Shown piece by piece: positions 52,883-62,135 of a stretch of DNA of 64,000 nucleotides (position 1 is its first letter; each line of letters opens with the position of its first letter). The position numbers and the translations under genes are program-made. The stretch is from Actinomadura rubteroloni (GTDB lineage Bacteria > Actinomycetota > Actinomycetes > Streptosporangiales > Streptosporangiaceae), in NCBI RefSeq assembly GCF_002911665.1, contig NZ_MTBP01000002.1:1674001-1738000 (forward strand). The letters are read 5' to 3'. The notes below the pieces were generated by a model. That model worked only from the letters and a program-made list of their open reading frames with translations, made no database searches and had not been told where the DNA came from.

Positions 52883-53395
52883 TTATAGGGGGGATTCTTC
52901 GTCTGGGTCGGTGGGGGTTTCGGGGCCTGTTGTGGCGAGGGTTTTCATCCAGTCGTCCAGGTCGGTGCGGAGGACTCGGGCGGTTCCGTCGATGACGGTG
53001 TGGGCCGGGGTGTTGCCCTCGGCTCGCCACTGCTGCCATTCCTCGGGGGTGATGTCGAGTTCTACGCAGATCTGCGGGACGGTGAGCCAGCGGCTCGGCT
53101 GGGTCTTGTCGGCCGGCCTCGGGAGGACTCCCGTTCTGAGGGCGTCGCGGGCTTCGGCGGGGTTGAGCCAGGGGGAGTCGCTGAGGGAGCGCATCCGGTC
53201 CTGCCAGGCGGCCAGGTCGGCGCGGTGGACTCGGGTGACGCCGTCGGGGCCCGTCGTGGCGGTCGGGGCGGTGCCCTCGTCCTGCCAGGTGTCCCAGACC
53301 TGCGGGCTGATGCTCAGCAGGGTGCAGAGTTCGGGCAGGGTGAGCCACCACAAGGCGGAGAAGTCCTGCGGGGCGGACGGACGATCGGTGGTCAT
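52883..53395 (-). CDS. Protein with two excisionase-like HTH domains
   Basis: The 170-residue product has two similar modules: WWLTLPELCTLLSISPQVWD with DGVTRVHRADLAAWQDRM, and RWLTVPQICVELDITPEEWQ with DGTARVLRTDLDDWMKTL. Each resembles a HTH_17/excisionase-type DNA-binding fold, so a tandem duplication is likely. The C-terminus is acidic. ATG at 53395 overlaps the stop of a small upstream frame (ATGA) and is preferred to one at 53407. Such proteins are often carried by mobile elements, but no integrase follows here. Confidence 0.7.
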   Translation of the reverse strand: MTTDRPSAPQDFSALWWLTLPELCTLLSISPQVWDTWQDEGTAPTATTGPDGVTRVHRADLAAWQDRMRSLSDSPWLNPAEARDALRTGVLPRPADKTQPSRWLTVPQICVELDITPEEWQQWRAEGNTPAHTVIDGTARVLRTDLDDWMKTLATTGPETPTDPDEESPL

Positions 53396-53541
53396 CTGGT
53401 GATCCATTTCGTGGCGTCCATGAGCGGGGCGTAGCCGGGGCCGTCGTCGGCCTGGTGACGCTTCGCGGTCGGGGCCACGGCCGCGGTCTCACCGCCGGGC
53501 GGGATCGCCTCGTGGTCGTCGCCGACCGGAAGTTCGGTCAC
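53392..53541 (-). CDS. Possible small protein coupled to the double-HTH gene
   Basis: A 49-codon frame starts at GTG (MTELPVGDDHEAIPPGGETA) and ends DATKWITR, its stop overlapping the ATG of the double-HTH gene. The overlap suggests translational coupling. No ribosome binding site is visible and the frame is open further upstream (SSLRDTCLIYDDD), so the true start may be elsewhere. No family is recognised. Confidence 0.35.
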   Translation of the reverse strand: MTELPVGDDHEAIPPGGETAAVAPTAKRHQADDGPGYAPLMDATKWITR

Positions 53542-54035
53542 ATCGTCATCGTAGATGAGGCAAGTGTCCCGCAGGCTCGATCGCGCACCTTCCGCGCCAT
53601 ACGCGCCCGCCCCTCCGGCTTGCCGGGACGTTCGCTCAGGTCAGGACGTTGCCACGCATCAGTCTTCGGCGGCTGCGTGGGGCGCCGGTCTTGCCGGGGG
53701 TTCTTCCGGATGGGGCGACGGGGGCCGAACAGGGCACCGGTCTCGCCTTCCGCATGTGACCGTCAGGGGCGTTGGGGCGGGAGCGCGTTGTGCTGGAGTC
53801 GAGTGGCCCTGGCCCGGTGCGTTGGTGACTGCCTGACGAATTCAGTTTGTCATCTAGTGCGCAAATCATCTGCGGTAGGGGCGGGGCTCATCGTTAGATC
53901 CAACGGGCGGCTCACGCGCTTTATTCCTGCACGTCGTGAGGCATATCTCACCGTTCGCGACGGTCATTTCGCGGGCGTTGCGGCGTCTTCTTTGTGGTGG
54001 CGCGGGGTTGGGCTTCGGCCCTCGGGGAGGACGTC
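53542..54035. other. Non-coding region upstream of LysR gene
   Basis: No gene is supported in this 494-base stretch. An AT-rich patch around 53836-53900 (TTCAGTTTGTCATCTAGTGC) is the likeliest place for regulatory sites of the LysR gene or of the divergent double-HTH unit. Long frames across it are out-of-frame shadows. Confidence 0.4.
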
Positions 54036-55013
54036 GTGGAGTTGCGGCATGTCGAGGCGTTTCTGGTGCTGGCGGAGGAGTTGCACTTCGGGCGGGCCGC
54101 TGGGCGGATGGGTGTCACGCAGGCCCGGGTCAGTCAGCTTGTGCGGGAGTTGGAGCGGGAGGTGGGGGCTCCGCTGTTCGAGCGGACGACGCGGCGCGTC
54201 CGGCTCACGGCGCTCGGGATGAGGTTCCGGGAGTCCGCGGGGGCCGGGTACCGGCAGATCTTCGAGGCGTTGCGGGACTCGCAGAGTGCCGCCCGGGAGG
54301 TCGCCGGGGTGCTGCGGGTCGGATATCTGCCCGGGCTCGGCGACTGTGCCGTTCGGCTCGCCGGTCAGATGGAGGCCCGGCATCCGGGGTGCGAGGTCGT
54401 TGTCGGAGCGCTCGGATTTCCCGCTGCGCTGCTGCCGCACGACCTGCTCGTCGACGGCGCCTGGGACGTCGTCCTGTCGTGGGCGCCGTGCGGGGACGGC
54501 CGGGCTCTGGCCGCGGCGGGGCTGGCCGCCGGGGCGGCGCTCGGCCGTTATGAGCGCGCGGTGCTCGTTCCCGAGGGGCATCCGCTCGCGCGGTGCGAGA
54601 CCGTCCATGTGGACGTGCTCAGCCAGTATGAATTCCTCAACCCGAGCAACAGCGTTCCACCGGCATTGCGGAATCTGTGGACGGCGCAGGGCACGCCCTC
54701 GGGGCTGCCCCTCCGCTACACGGATGACGACCTGGCGGCCATGGCCGGCAAGGACGACCTCACGGCCGAGGACCTCTTGCTGCTCGTCGCGCGCGGGCGT
54801 GGGCTGTACCTGACGGTCAACGCCGTGCAGAAGCGGTTCAACTTTCCAGATCTCGCGTTGGTGCCCGTCCACGGGGTTCCGCCCCGAGGCGGTGTGCCGA
54901 TCTGGTCCGCTGCGGCGGAGAACGCTACGATCCGTTCTTTCGCCGCGCTCGTCGGCGAGCACGGGCAGCGGGTCGCGAAAAAGTCTCACGAATCATTCAT
55001 AAGCCGCGCTTAA
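54036..55013 (+). CDS. LysR-family transcriptional regulator
   Basis: The 325-residue protein has an N-terminal winged HTH (ELRHVEAFLVLAEELHFGRA, then RMGVTQARVSQLVRELEREV and GAPLFERTTRRVRLT) and a C-terminal substrate-binding domain (VLRVGYLPGLGDCAVRLAGQ; ERAVLVPEGHPLAR). GTG at 54036 is chosen since GGGGAGGAC lies 3 bases before it and the upstream frame is unlike LysR. It lies 109 bases upstream of the RCC1-subtilase gene on the same strand; a dyad in that gap may be a target site. Confidence 0.9.
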   Translation: MELRHVEAFLVLAEELHFGRAAGRMGVTQARVSQLVRELEREVGAPLFERTTRRVRLTALGMRFRESAGAGYRQIFEALRDSQSAAREVAGVLRVGYLPGLGDCAVRLAGQMEARHPGCEVVVGALGFPAALLPHDLLVDGAWDVVLSWAPCGDGRALAAAGLAAGAALGRYERAVLVPEGHPLARCETVHVDVLSQYEFLNPSNSVPPALRNLWTAQGTPSGLPLRYTDDDLAAMAGKDDLTAEDLLLLVARGRGLYLTVNAVQKRFNFPDLALVPVHGVPPRGGVPIWSAAAENATIRSFAALVGEHGQRVAKKSHESFISRA

Positions 55014-55063
55014 TGATGTGTAAGCGGATCGGCGTTGATGAACGGCCATCGGTCTTGAAAAGA

Positions 55064-55082
55064 TGATCGACGGTGTCGATCA
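55064..55082. promoter_or_regulatory. Perfect dyad upstream of the RCC1-subtilase gene
   Basis: TGATCGAC and GTCGATCA form an 8-bp inverted repeat around GGT, 41 bases upstream of the protease ATG. It is a candidate regulator site; the T-N-A type LysR motif is not strictly matched. Confidence 0.4.
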
Positions 55083-55122
55083 CCGTTTGTCGCCGAAATC
55101 GTGAAACATTACTGAGGCGGTC

Positions 55123-57759
55123 ATGTCCATCTTCAGTCATCGCAGCATCCCCTGGCAGGCCCGCGCCACCGTCCTCGCGGTGGTCCTGGCCGTGTCGGGC
55201 GCGGTCGCGGACGGCGGGCCGGCGCTCGCCGAGCCGTCCCCGTCATCGCAGGTGTACGACCACAGCAAGGAGAAGGGCACCGCGCCCGGTGCGCACGGCG
55301 CCCTGACCAAGGCGTTCTCCACCACCGAGCTTTCGGTGAAGTTCAAGACCGATCGCGGGATCCGGATCCGCGGGCACCGGTTCGAGGCGGCCGACGGCGC
55401 GGACGCCGACAAGATCACGGCTCTGCTCGCCAAGTACCCCGGCGCCTGGATCAAGCCGCTGTCGAGCCGTCCCGAGAAGGACGTCACGGACGAGCGGGTC
55501 AAGCTGGAGAAACGGTCCGGCCAGAAGCTGCCGGACCTGAACTCCTGGTTCACCGTCTTCGTGCCGAAGGGCCTCCAGTCCCTGCGCGACGAACTCAACA
55601 AGCTCCCGTTCGTCGAGATCGCCGTCGCCAAGCCGGCGATCAGCTCCCCCACCGAGCCGCTCCGCTCGTACCAGGCCTACCGCAACGCCGTCGGGTCGTC
55701 CGCCGGCACCGGTATCGAGGCCGACTTCGCCAACGCTCAGGCGGGCGGCAAGGGTGACGGGATCACCGTCACCGACATCGAGGTCAGCGACCGGCTCGGC
55801 AACGGCATCAACGCCACTCCCGGATCGGCCGCGGCGGGTGGGAAGCACTCGCTGATGGTCGACAACACGTCCGCGCACGAAGTGTGGGCGTGGGGCGACA
55901 ACACCCTGGGCCAGCTCGGGGACGGGACGACGACCAACCGTCCGGCCTCGCTGACGAAGGTGTCCGGGCTGACGTCGGTGAAGGCCGTCGCGGCCGCCGG
56001 ATCGTTCTCCGTCGCGCTGAAGACCGACGGCACCGTCTGGACGTGGGGCGCCAACGACCACGGGCAGCTCGGCACCGGCAGCTCCGCCCCCAAGAGCACC
56101 GTCCCGGCGCAGGTCGGCGGGATCACGAACGCCGTCAGCATCAGCGCCGGGTCCACCGGGAACGTGCTGGTGGCTCTGGCGGACGGCACCGTCAAGTCCT
56201 GGGGCAGCAACGCCTACGGGCAGCTCGGTAACAGCAGTGTCACCGGCAACTCGAACGTCCCGGTTACCGTCACGGGATTGACCGGCGTCTCCACCGCTTT
56301 CGGCGCCGTCGCGTCCGGGTGGGGGCATTCGGCCGCCGTGCTCGCCAACGGCACCGTCAAGACCTGGGGGCTCAACGCCAACGGGCAGCTCGGCGACAAC
56401 ACCACGACCAACAACCCCACGCCGACCGCCGTCTCCGGCCTCACCGGTGTGAGCGCGGTCAGTGCGGGCGCGTTCCATACGCTGGCCCTGTTGTCCAGTG
56501 GGGTCGTCAAGGCTTGGGGCTACAACGCCCAAGGTCAGCTCGGCGACGGCTCCACGACCGACCGGCACTCCCCCGTCTCGGTGTCCGGGCTGACGAACGC
56601 CACCGCGGTCACCGCGGGCGACCTGTTCAGCGCCGCGATCCGCAACGACTACTCCGTCGTCGGCTGGGGCGACAACGACAAGGGGCAGCTCGGCAACGGC
56701 AACAACACCGACAGCACCGTCCCCGTCCAGATCTCCGGCACCGGATCCGCCGGGACGATCGCCGCGGGCAGCCGGCACGTCGTCGCCAACTTCCTCGTCG
56801 CGGACCTCGACGTCTGGGGCGACAACGCCAACGGGCAGCTCGGGACGCTCTCGACCGCGAACAGCAACGTCCCCGTCCACCCGAACGATCTCGCCAACAC
56901 GCAGTGGAACAGTTGCCACGAGGACCTGGCGAACCGTCCGGCGCCCGCGGGCGCGCCCGTCCAGGTGCCGCAGCTCGGCGGCAGCCCCTGCTACCCGGGC
57001 TCGCACGGGACGCCGGTCATCGGCATCATCGGCGCGCAGGACGACAACAACCTCGGCATGGCGGGCATCGCGCCGCACTCCAAGCTCCAGCTCACCCACT
57101 ACGCCACGCCCGGCGGGCCTATCTCCTACGCCACGTCCCACTCCCAGTCCGGTGACGTGATCCTTCTGGAGCTGCAGGTCAACGGCTACCCGGTCGAGAT
57201 CGACCCGCTGGTGTACGACCAGATCAAGCTGGCCGTCGCCGCCGGGGTCACGGTCGTCGAGGCGGCCGGCAACGGTGACCACAACCTGGACAACCCGAGC
57301 GATCCGGACGCCGTGACGATCATGGGACGGCCCGACTCCGGCGCGATCATGGTCGGCGGGGGCGAGCCGCCGAGCCTCGGCGGCGTCAATTGCGAGGGCT
57401 CCAACCGTCCCGCCGCGCGCACGGCCATGGCCTACACCACCTACGGCACGCGCGTGGACGTCCAGGCGTACGGCGCGTGCGTCGCGTCCGCCGGAACGCC
57501 CGGCTTCCAGGACCTGTCGGCGACCCAGACCGACCCCAACAAGATGTACCGCAGCACGTTCAACGGGACGTCGAGCGCCAGCCCCATCGTCGCCGGGGCC
57601 GTCGCCGCGCTCCAGGGCGTCGCCAAGCAGCGGGGCGCCGTCCTGACGCCCGCGCAGGTCCGCCAGATCCTCAAGCAGACCGGCACCGCGCAGCCCACGG
57701 GCGACACCCGGCACATCGGCCCGCTGCCCAACCTGCAGGCCGCCATCAATTCCCTCTGA
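55123..57759 (+). CDS. Secreted subtilase (S8) interrupted by an RCC1 beta-propeller
   Basis: The 878-residue protein has a signal peptide ending near ALAEP, a propeptide-like region to about 200, and an S8 protease with D218 (GITVTDIEVSD), H628 (PGSHGTPVIGIIGA) and S817 (FNGTSSASPIVAGAVAALQG). Residues of about 237-585 form six or seven RCC1 repeats (AWGDNTLGQLGDGTTTNRP; TWGANDHGQLGTGS; AWGYNAQGQLGDGSTTD), placed between the Asp motif and the WNSCHEDLA segment that normally follows it. The propeller is thus nested in the catalytic domain next to the active site, perhaps for substrate binding. GAGGCGG precedes the ATG. The upstream LysR may regulate it. Confidence 0.9.
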   Translation: MSIFSHRSIPWQARATVLAVVLAVSGAVADGGPALAEPSPSSQVYDHSKEKGTAPGAHGALTKAFSTTELSVKFKTDRGIRIRGHRFEAADGADADKITALLAKYPGAWIKPLSSRPEKDVTDERVKLEKRSGQKLPDLNSWFTVFVPKGLQSLRDELNKLPFVEIAVAKPAISSPTEPLRSYQAYRNAVGSSAGTGIEADFANAQAGGKGDGITVTDIEVSDRLGNGINATPGSAAAGGKHSLMVDNTSAHEVWAWGDNTLGQLGDGTTTNRPASLTKVSGLTSVKAVAAAGSFSVALKTDGTVWTWGANDHGQLGTGSSAPKSTVPAQVGGITNAVSISAGSTGNVLVALADGTVKSWGSNAYGQLGNSSVTGNSNVPVTVTGLTGVSTAFGAVASGWGHSAAVLANGTVKTWGLNANGQLGDNTTTNNPTPTAVSGLTGVSAVSAGAFHTLALLSSGVVKAWGYNAQGQLGDGSTTDRHSPVSVSGLTNATAVTAGDLFSAAIRNDYSVVGWGDNDKGQLGNGNNTDSTVPVQISGTGSAGTIAAGSRHVVANFLVADLDVWGDNANGQLGTLSTANSNVPVHPNDLANTQWNSCHEDLANRPAPAGAPVQVPQLGGSPCYPGSHGTPVIGIIGAQDDNNLGMAGIAPHSKLQLTHYATPGGPISYATSHSQSGDVILLELQVNGYPVEIDPLVYDQIKLAVAAGVTVVEAAGNGDHNLDNPSDPDAVTIMGRPDSGAIMVGGGEPPSLGGVNCEGSNRPAARTAMAYTTYGTRVDVQAYGACVASAGTPGFQDLSATQTDPNKMYRSTFNGTSSASPIVAGAVAALQGVAKQRGAVLTPAQVRQILKQTGTAQPTGDTRHIGPLPNLQAAINSL

Positions 57760-57802
57760 CCGTGAGCGCCGCCGCACCGGCCGACCGGTGCGGCGGCCCG
57801 TT

Positions 57803-59017
57803 TCACGGGTTCAGGTGGACGGGCAATGTCACATGGCCATTGGAAATGAAGCTCGGACTGGGCTTCAGTTCCTCGGCCGGCACGGCCAGGGACAAGTCCG
57901 GGAAGCGCTCGAAGAGGGCCGGAAGGGCGATCGCGGCCTCCGCCCGGGCCAACGGCGCGCCCAAGCAGAAGTGGACGCCGTGGCCGAACGCCAGGTGGTC
58001 CTTGGTGGGACGCGTGACATCGAAAGCGTCCGCGTCGCCGCCGTTCAGTTCCGGATGACGACCGGCCGCCGAATAGGACGCGAGAATCGCCTCTCCCTGG
58101 CGGATCGTCGGGCCGCCGGGGATTTCGACGTCCTCGACGGCATAACGCAGCGGAAGATGCGCGACCGGCGCTTCGTAGCGCAGGGCTTCCTCAATGGCGT
58201 CGTTCCACGTCGCCCGGCCTGCGCGAATGTGCGCCAACTGGTCGGGGTGGGTCAGCAGGGCCGCGATCGCCTGGTCCAGAAGGTTGACCGTCGTTTCGTG
58301 GCCCGCCGAAATGACCAGCAGCAGCGTGTCCAGCAGTTCCTGCTCGGCGAGGACGGATCCCTCTTCGTCCCGCGCGTCGATGAGCACGGATGTCATGTCG
58401 TCGCCGGGCGCGGCGCGTTTCGCGGCGACCAGGTCGGCCAGCAGCGCGTACAGGGCGTGCGTGTTCGCCGTCTGCTGCTCGACGGTGAGCGTCGTGTCGA
58501 AGACGCCGTCGACCATGCGGCGGAAGTCCGGCCCGGAACTGGCGGGCAGGCCCATCAATTCGCTGATGACGCGGATCGGCAGCGGATAGGCGAAGCGTTC
58601 GCGCAGGTCGACGGGCCCGGACGAGGCGGCGAGGTCGTCCAGGAGCGCGGCGGTGATCTGCTCGATGCGCGGGACGAGCGCGGCCGTGCGCCGGGCCGTG
58701 AACGCGGGCGCGATCAGGCGGCGCAGCCGCCGGTGGTCGTCGCCGTACGCGGTGAACATGTTCTGGACGGCCACCCACAGGTCCAGCGGCCAGATGCCGA
58801 CGATCTCGTCGGGGAACTTCGGCCAGTGGCGGTGGGCGCTCTTGGAGACGCGGGGATCGGTCAGCAGCCTCTTGAGGACGTCGGGGTCGCTGACCGCCCA
58901 CGCCTCGACGCCGAGGACGTCCACTCGCGCCGCCGGGCCGCGGGCGCGGAGTTCGGCGTCCTCGGCGTGGCGGTCGCCGCCGTCGGCGCCGAGGACGAGG
59001 ATCTGATCCTGGCTCAT
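57803..59017 (-). CDS. Cytochrome P450
   Basis: The 404-residue soluble bacterial P450 has the I-helix oxygen-binding motif AGHETT (238-243), the ExxR pair E277/R280 in IEEALRYEAPV, and the heme-ligand C351 in HLAFGHGVHFCLGAPLARAE. It resembles CYP105/107-like monooxygenases of antibiotic pathways, but no biosynthetic cluster or ferredoxin gene is adjacent. ATG at 59017 follows an ideal AAGGAGG. The upstream frame continues but is rejected because it lacks P450 features. Confidence 0.93.
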   Translation of the reverse strand: MSQDQILVLGADGGDRHAEDAELRARGPAARVDVLGVEAWAVSDPDVLKRLLTDPRVSKSAHRHWPKFPDEIVGIWPLDLWVAVQNMFTAYGDDHRRLRRLIAPAFTARRTAALVPRIEQITAALLDDLAASSGPVDLRERFAYPLPIRVISELMGLPASSGPDFRRMVDGVFDTTLTVEQQTANTHALYALLADLVAAKRAAPGDDMTSVLIDARDEEGSVLAEQELLDTLLLVISAGHETTVNLLDQAIAALLTHPDQLAHIRAGRATWNDAIEEALRYEAPVAHLPLRYAVEDVEIPGGPTIRQGEAILASYSAAGRHPELNGGDADAFDVTRPTKDHLAFGHGVHFCLGAPLARAEAAIALPALFERFPDLSLAVPAEELKPSPSFISNGHVTLPVHLNP

Positions 59018-59535
59018 GCGGGCCTCCTTGACGGGGGACGCCCGGCAATACCGGGAAGCCGTCCCCGACTTGCTCGGGCGCACCGAAAGCGGCGCTCTCG
59101 AATAGGGCAGTGTAGGTGCCCCATCCCGGCAATGCATCAGGAACCGGCGAGTAAATGCCAAGACGGCACGAATTGGCCGCCGACCGCCGTGGCTAACGGC
59201 GGAATCCCGCGATTGAGCGGTCCAGAATAACCGACGCCGCCGCGCCATGGAAGGCCCTTGCGTAATCACGCGAGTGCCGTATGCTGCCGTCCTGCTCTCG
59301 GGACCCCGTGGAGTTCCCACCCCCGCATTGGCCACTGCACACCGGCCAAACACTCCCAACCCGATACAAAACGGACAGCTTGATGACCACCCCACCCGTC
59401 CGCCCGCCCGTCGACGCGAAATGGCCACGCCGCGCACGGCGTTCTCCGGCCGGCATTGCGGAAATCCCGCGTCCGGGCGTCCCGCGGCCGCGGGCATAGT
59501 CCCCGGCGCGGACCGCCTTCGCTCACGAGGAACCG
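59018..59535. other. Divergent intergenic region before the conservon
   Basis: This 518-base gap between the P450 gene and cvnA holds no supported gene. An inverted repeat TTGGCC-10-GGCCAA lies at 59328-59349 and an AT-rich TACAAAACGGA patch follows near 59365. Promoters for both directions are expected here but none is clear. Confidence 0.4.
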
Positions 59536-60795
59536 ATGGACCAAACCCTGTTGACGGCGGCGCTCGCGTGCCTGGCCGCCGGGCTCGCCGCCGTCGCGGT
59601 CCTGCTCCTGCGCCAGCGGCAGATCACCGCGCGCCTGCGGCAGCGCAACGACGTGCTCGCCTACGAGATGCGCCTGCGCGAGGACGAGCTGCGCCACCTG
59701 GTCACCACGCGCCTCCCCGCGCTGGCCGAGGTCCCGCGCGACCATCCCGTGCCCGTCCCCGGCCCGCTGCACCGGCGGCCGGGCCGCGCCGACGAGCTGG
59801 AGGCGGTCCTCCACCTGGCCGCCGACCTCGTGGCGCGGGCGCGGACGCAGGCGGAGCAGTCGGCGACGGCGACGCTGCGGGCGATGATGCGCGCCGTCCA
59901 GAGCCTGGCGAACGAGCAGCAGGTCGCGATCTCGGCCATGCAGGAGCGGCACGACGACCCGGCCGTCCTGGAGGACCTGCTCCGCATCGACCACATGAAC
60001 GCCCAGCTCGGCCGCCGCGCGCAGGCCACGGCGGTGCTGTGCGGGTCCTGGCCGGGGCAGCAGCGGTCGGCGTCGTCGCTCACCGACGTGGTGCGCGGCG
60101 CGACGTCCCGGATCCGCGACTACCTGCGCGTCCGCGTGACGTCCGAGGTGGGCGTCGCGGTGGTGAGCCGCGCGGTCGAGCCGGTGGTGCTCGCGCTCGC
60201 GGAGCTGCTGGACAACGCCGCCCGGCACTCGCAGCCGAGCACGCCGGTCGAGGTGAACTTCCAGCAGGCGCACAACGGCGTCGCGATCATGATCGACGAC
60301 GCCGGGGTCGCGATGGACGGCGAGGACCTGGAACGCGCGACCCGCACCCTCGGCGGACGGCGCCGCATCGACGTCCACGCCCTCGGCGACCCCCCGCAGG
60401 TCGGCTTCGCCGTGACGGGCCTGCTCGCCGCGCGGTACGGGTTCTCGGTGTCGGTCGACACGCGGTCGCCCTACGGCGGCGTCCGCGCCGTGGTGTTCCT
60501 GCCGACGGCCCTGCTCACGCGCGTCCCGGACGAGATCGCACCCGTCCATACCGCCCCCGAGCCCGCCGACCGGACGCGGACGACCCCGGGCGGCCTGGTG
60601 AAGCGCCGCCGCGTGAGCGCCGCGCCCGCCGAGACGAGCGGCCTGAGCGGACCGGCGCCGGCCCGGCCGGGACGTCCGGCGCGGGACGTCGCGGCGGGCA
60701 TGGGCGCCTGGCAGCGCGGCACCCGGTCCGGCCGCGCCACGGCCCCGCCCGACAGCGACCCGCCCGCAAGCGAAGGGGAGAACCTCCGGCCATGA
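59536..60795 (+). CDS. cvnA: Conservon CvnA: membrane histidine kinase-like ATPase
   Basis: The 419-residue protein has one N-terminal transmembrane helix (LACLAAGLAAVAVLLL), a coiled-coil and helical region, and a HATPase_c domain (LALAELLDNAARHSQPSTPV; VAIMIDDAGVAMDGEDL; VGFAVTGLLAARYGFSVSVD). No conserved phospho-histidine box is obvious, as usual for CvnA. The C-terminus is a disordered proline/arginine-rich tail. It is the first gene of a five-gene cvnABCDE operon, overlapping cvnB by 4 bases, and acts as the sensor for the CvnD GTPase. Confidence 0.9.
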   Translation: MDQTLLTAALACLAAGLAAVAVLLLRQRQITARLRQRNDVLAYEMRLREDELRHLVTTRLPALAEVPRDHPVPVPGPLHRRPGRADELEAVLHLAADLVARARTQAEQSATATLRAMMRAVQSLANEQQVAISAMQERHDDPAVLEDLLRIDHMNAQLGRRAQATAVLCGSWPGQQRSASSLTDVVRGATSRIRDYLRVRVTSEVGVAVVSRAVEPVVLALAELLDNAARHSQPSTPVEVNFQQAHNGVAIMIDDAGVAMDGEDLERATRTLGGRRRIDVHALGDPPQVGFAVTGLLAARYGFSVSVDTRSPYGGVRAVVFLPTALLTRVPDEIAPVHTAPEPADRTRTTPGGLVKRRRVSAAPAETSGLSGPAPARPGRPARDVAAGMGAWQRGTRSGRATAPPDSDPPASEGENLRP

Positions 60796-61202
60796 ACGAC
60801 GTCTTCGACAACAAGCTGGGCTGGATGCTGGACGACGCCCTCCGGATGCCGGAGACGCGGTACGCGATCCTGCTCTCCGCCGACGGGTTGCTCGTCGCGC
60901 ACTCCGCGCGGATCGACCGGGACGAGGCCGAGCGCCAGGCCGCCGGGATGGCCGGGCTCCAGTCCCTCGCCCGCGCCACCGCCGAGTTCTGCGGCACGCC
61001 CGACACCGTGTGGCAGCAGACCGTCAGCGAGTTCGACGACGGGTACGTCTTCCTCGTCGCCGCAGGTCCGGGCGCGTACCTGGCGGTGTCGGCGAGCCTG
61101 CACGTGGACATGGAGGCCGTCTCGTTCCGGCTCCAGGAACTCGTCCAGCGGCTCGGCGGGGAGCTGACGAGCCCGCCCCGCCACGTCGGCGGCGCGGCGT
61201 GA
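60792..61202 (+). CDS. cvnB: Conservon CvnB: roadblock/LC7 protein
   Basis: The 136-residue protein is a roadblock/LC7 domain (ALRMPETRYAILLSADGLLV; MAGLQSLARATAEFCGTPDT; YVFLVAAGPGAYLAVSASLH). In conservons CvnB is thought to act with CvnD, like MglB with the MglA GTPase. ATG overlaps the cvnA stop. Confidence 0.93.
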   Translation: MNDVFDNKLGWMLDDALRMPETRYAILLSADGLLVAHSARIDRDEAERQAAGMAGLQSLARATAEFCGTPDTVWQQTVSEFDDGYVFLVAAGPGAYLAVSASLHVDMEAVSFRLQELVQRLGGELTSPPRHVGGAA

Positions 61203-61552
61203 CGGCGCGCCGCAGCCGTCGGGCGCTCGTCCGGCCGCACGTCGTGACGGGTGGACGGGCCCATCCGAGCCGCAACATCTTCGACCTCGTCACGCTGGTG
61301 GCCGGAACCGGACGCGCCGCCGCCGGGCTCACCCCCGAGAAGCGCCGGATCGCCGCGCTGTGCCGGGACGGCGCGCTGTCGGTCGCCGAGATCGCCGCGC
61401 ACCTGGCGCTGCCGATCAGCGTCACCAAGGTGCTCGTGTCCGACCTGGTCGACAGCGGGCACCTCTCGCCGCGCGTCCCCGGCCCCGCCGACGAACCGTC
61501 CAAGATCGAGATCTTGCAGGAGGTGCTCGATGGACTCCGCGCTCGCCTCTGA
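61199..61552 (+). CDS. cvnC: Conservon CvnC: DUF742 protein
   Basis: The 117-residue protein has the DUF742 winged-helix-like core (RIAALCRDGALSVAEIAAHL; ISVTKVLVSDLVDSGHL). GTG at 61199 overlaps the cvnB stop and its own end overlaps cvnD by 23 bases. Role in the conservon is presumed adaptor or regulator. Confidence 0.92.
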   Translation: MTARRSRRALVRPHVVTGGRAHPSRNIFDLVTLVAGTGRAAAGLTPEKRRIAALCRDGALSVAEIAAHLALPISVTKVLVSDLVDSGHLSPRVPGPADEPSKIEILQEVLDGLRARL

Positions 61553-62135
61553 GCACGCGCTCCACCTCCCCGACACGGTCCGGACGGCCGTGAAACTGCT
61601 GGTCGCGGGGCCGTTCGCGGTCGGCAAGACGACCTACGTCGGGACGCTGTCGGAGATCCGCCCGCTGCGCACCGAGGAGACGATGACGCAGGCGGGCGCG
61701 CCCGTCGACGACCTGACCGGCGCCCGCGACAAGACGACCACGACCGTCGCGATGGACTTCGGCCGCATCACGATCGGCGAGCGGATCGTCCTCTACCTCT
61801 TCGGCGTCCCCGGCCAGCAGCGCTTCACCCCGCTGTGGAAGGACCTGGCGCGCGGCGCGTACGGCGCGCTGATCCTCGTGGACACGAGCCGGCTGGAGGC
61901 GTCGTTCGACGTCATCGACCTCGTGGAACGGCAGGGCCTGCCGTACGCCGTCGCGGTCAACCGGTTCGACGGCGCGCCGGTCTTCCCCGACGACGAGGTC
62001 CGCGAGGCCCTCGACCTGCTTCCGTCCACACCGCTCGTCACCTGCGACGCGCGCGACCACGCGTCGTCGGTCCGGGCGCTGATCACGCTCGTCCACCACC
62101 TGCTCGCCGCCGACGCCCCCCAGGAGCACGCGTGA
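61530..62135 (+). CDS. cvnD: Conservon CvnD: small GTPase
   Basis: The 201-residue GTP-binding protein has G1 at 27-34 (VAGPFAVGKTTYVG), a switch/G3-like FGVPGQQRFTPLWKDL where DxxG is replaced by GVPGQ, and a G4-like AVNRFDGAPVF where NKxD reads NRFD. These features are those of the MglA/CvnD class. It is in the standard position between cvnC and the P450. Confidence 0.93.
   Translation: MDSALASEHALHLPDTVRTAVKLLVAGPFAVGKTTYVGTLSEIRPLRTEETMTQAGAPVDDLTGARDKTTTTVAMDFGRITIGERIVLYLFGVPGQQRFTPLWKDLARGAYGALILVDTSRLEASFDVIDLVERQGLPYAVAVNRFDGAPVFPDDEVREALDLLPSTPLVTCDARDHASSVRALITLVHHLLAADAPQEHA

Noticed and set aside
53455..54222. Plus-strand frame of 255 codons before the LysR gene
   Set aside because: It runs into the LysR gene in a different frame and has no recognisable domain; the LysR start has a good ribosome binding site.
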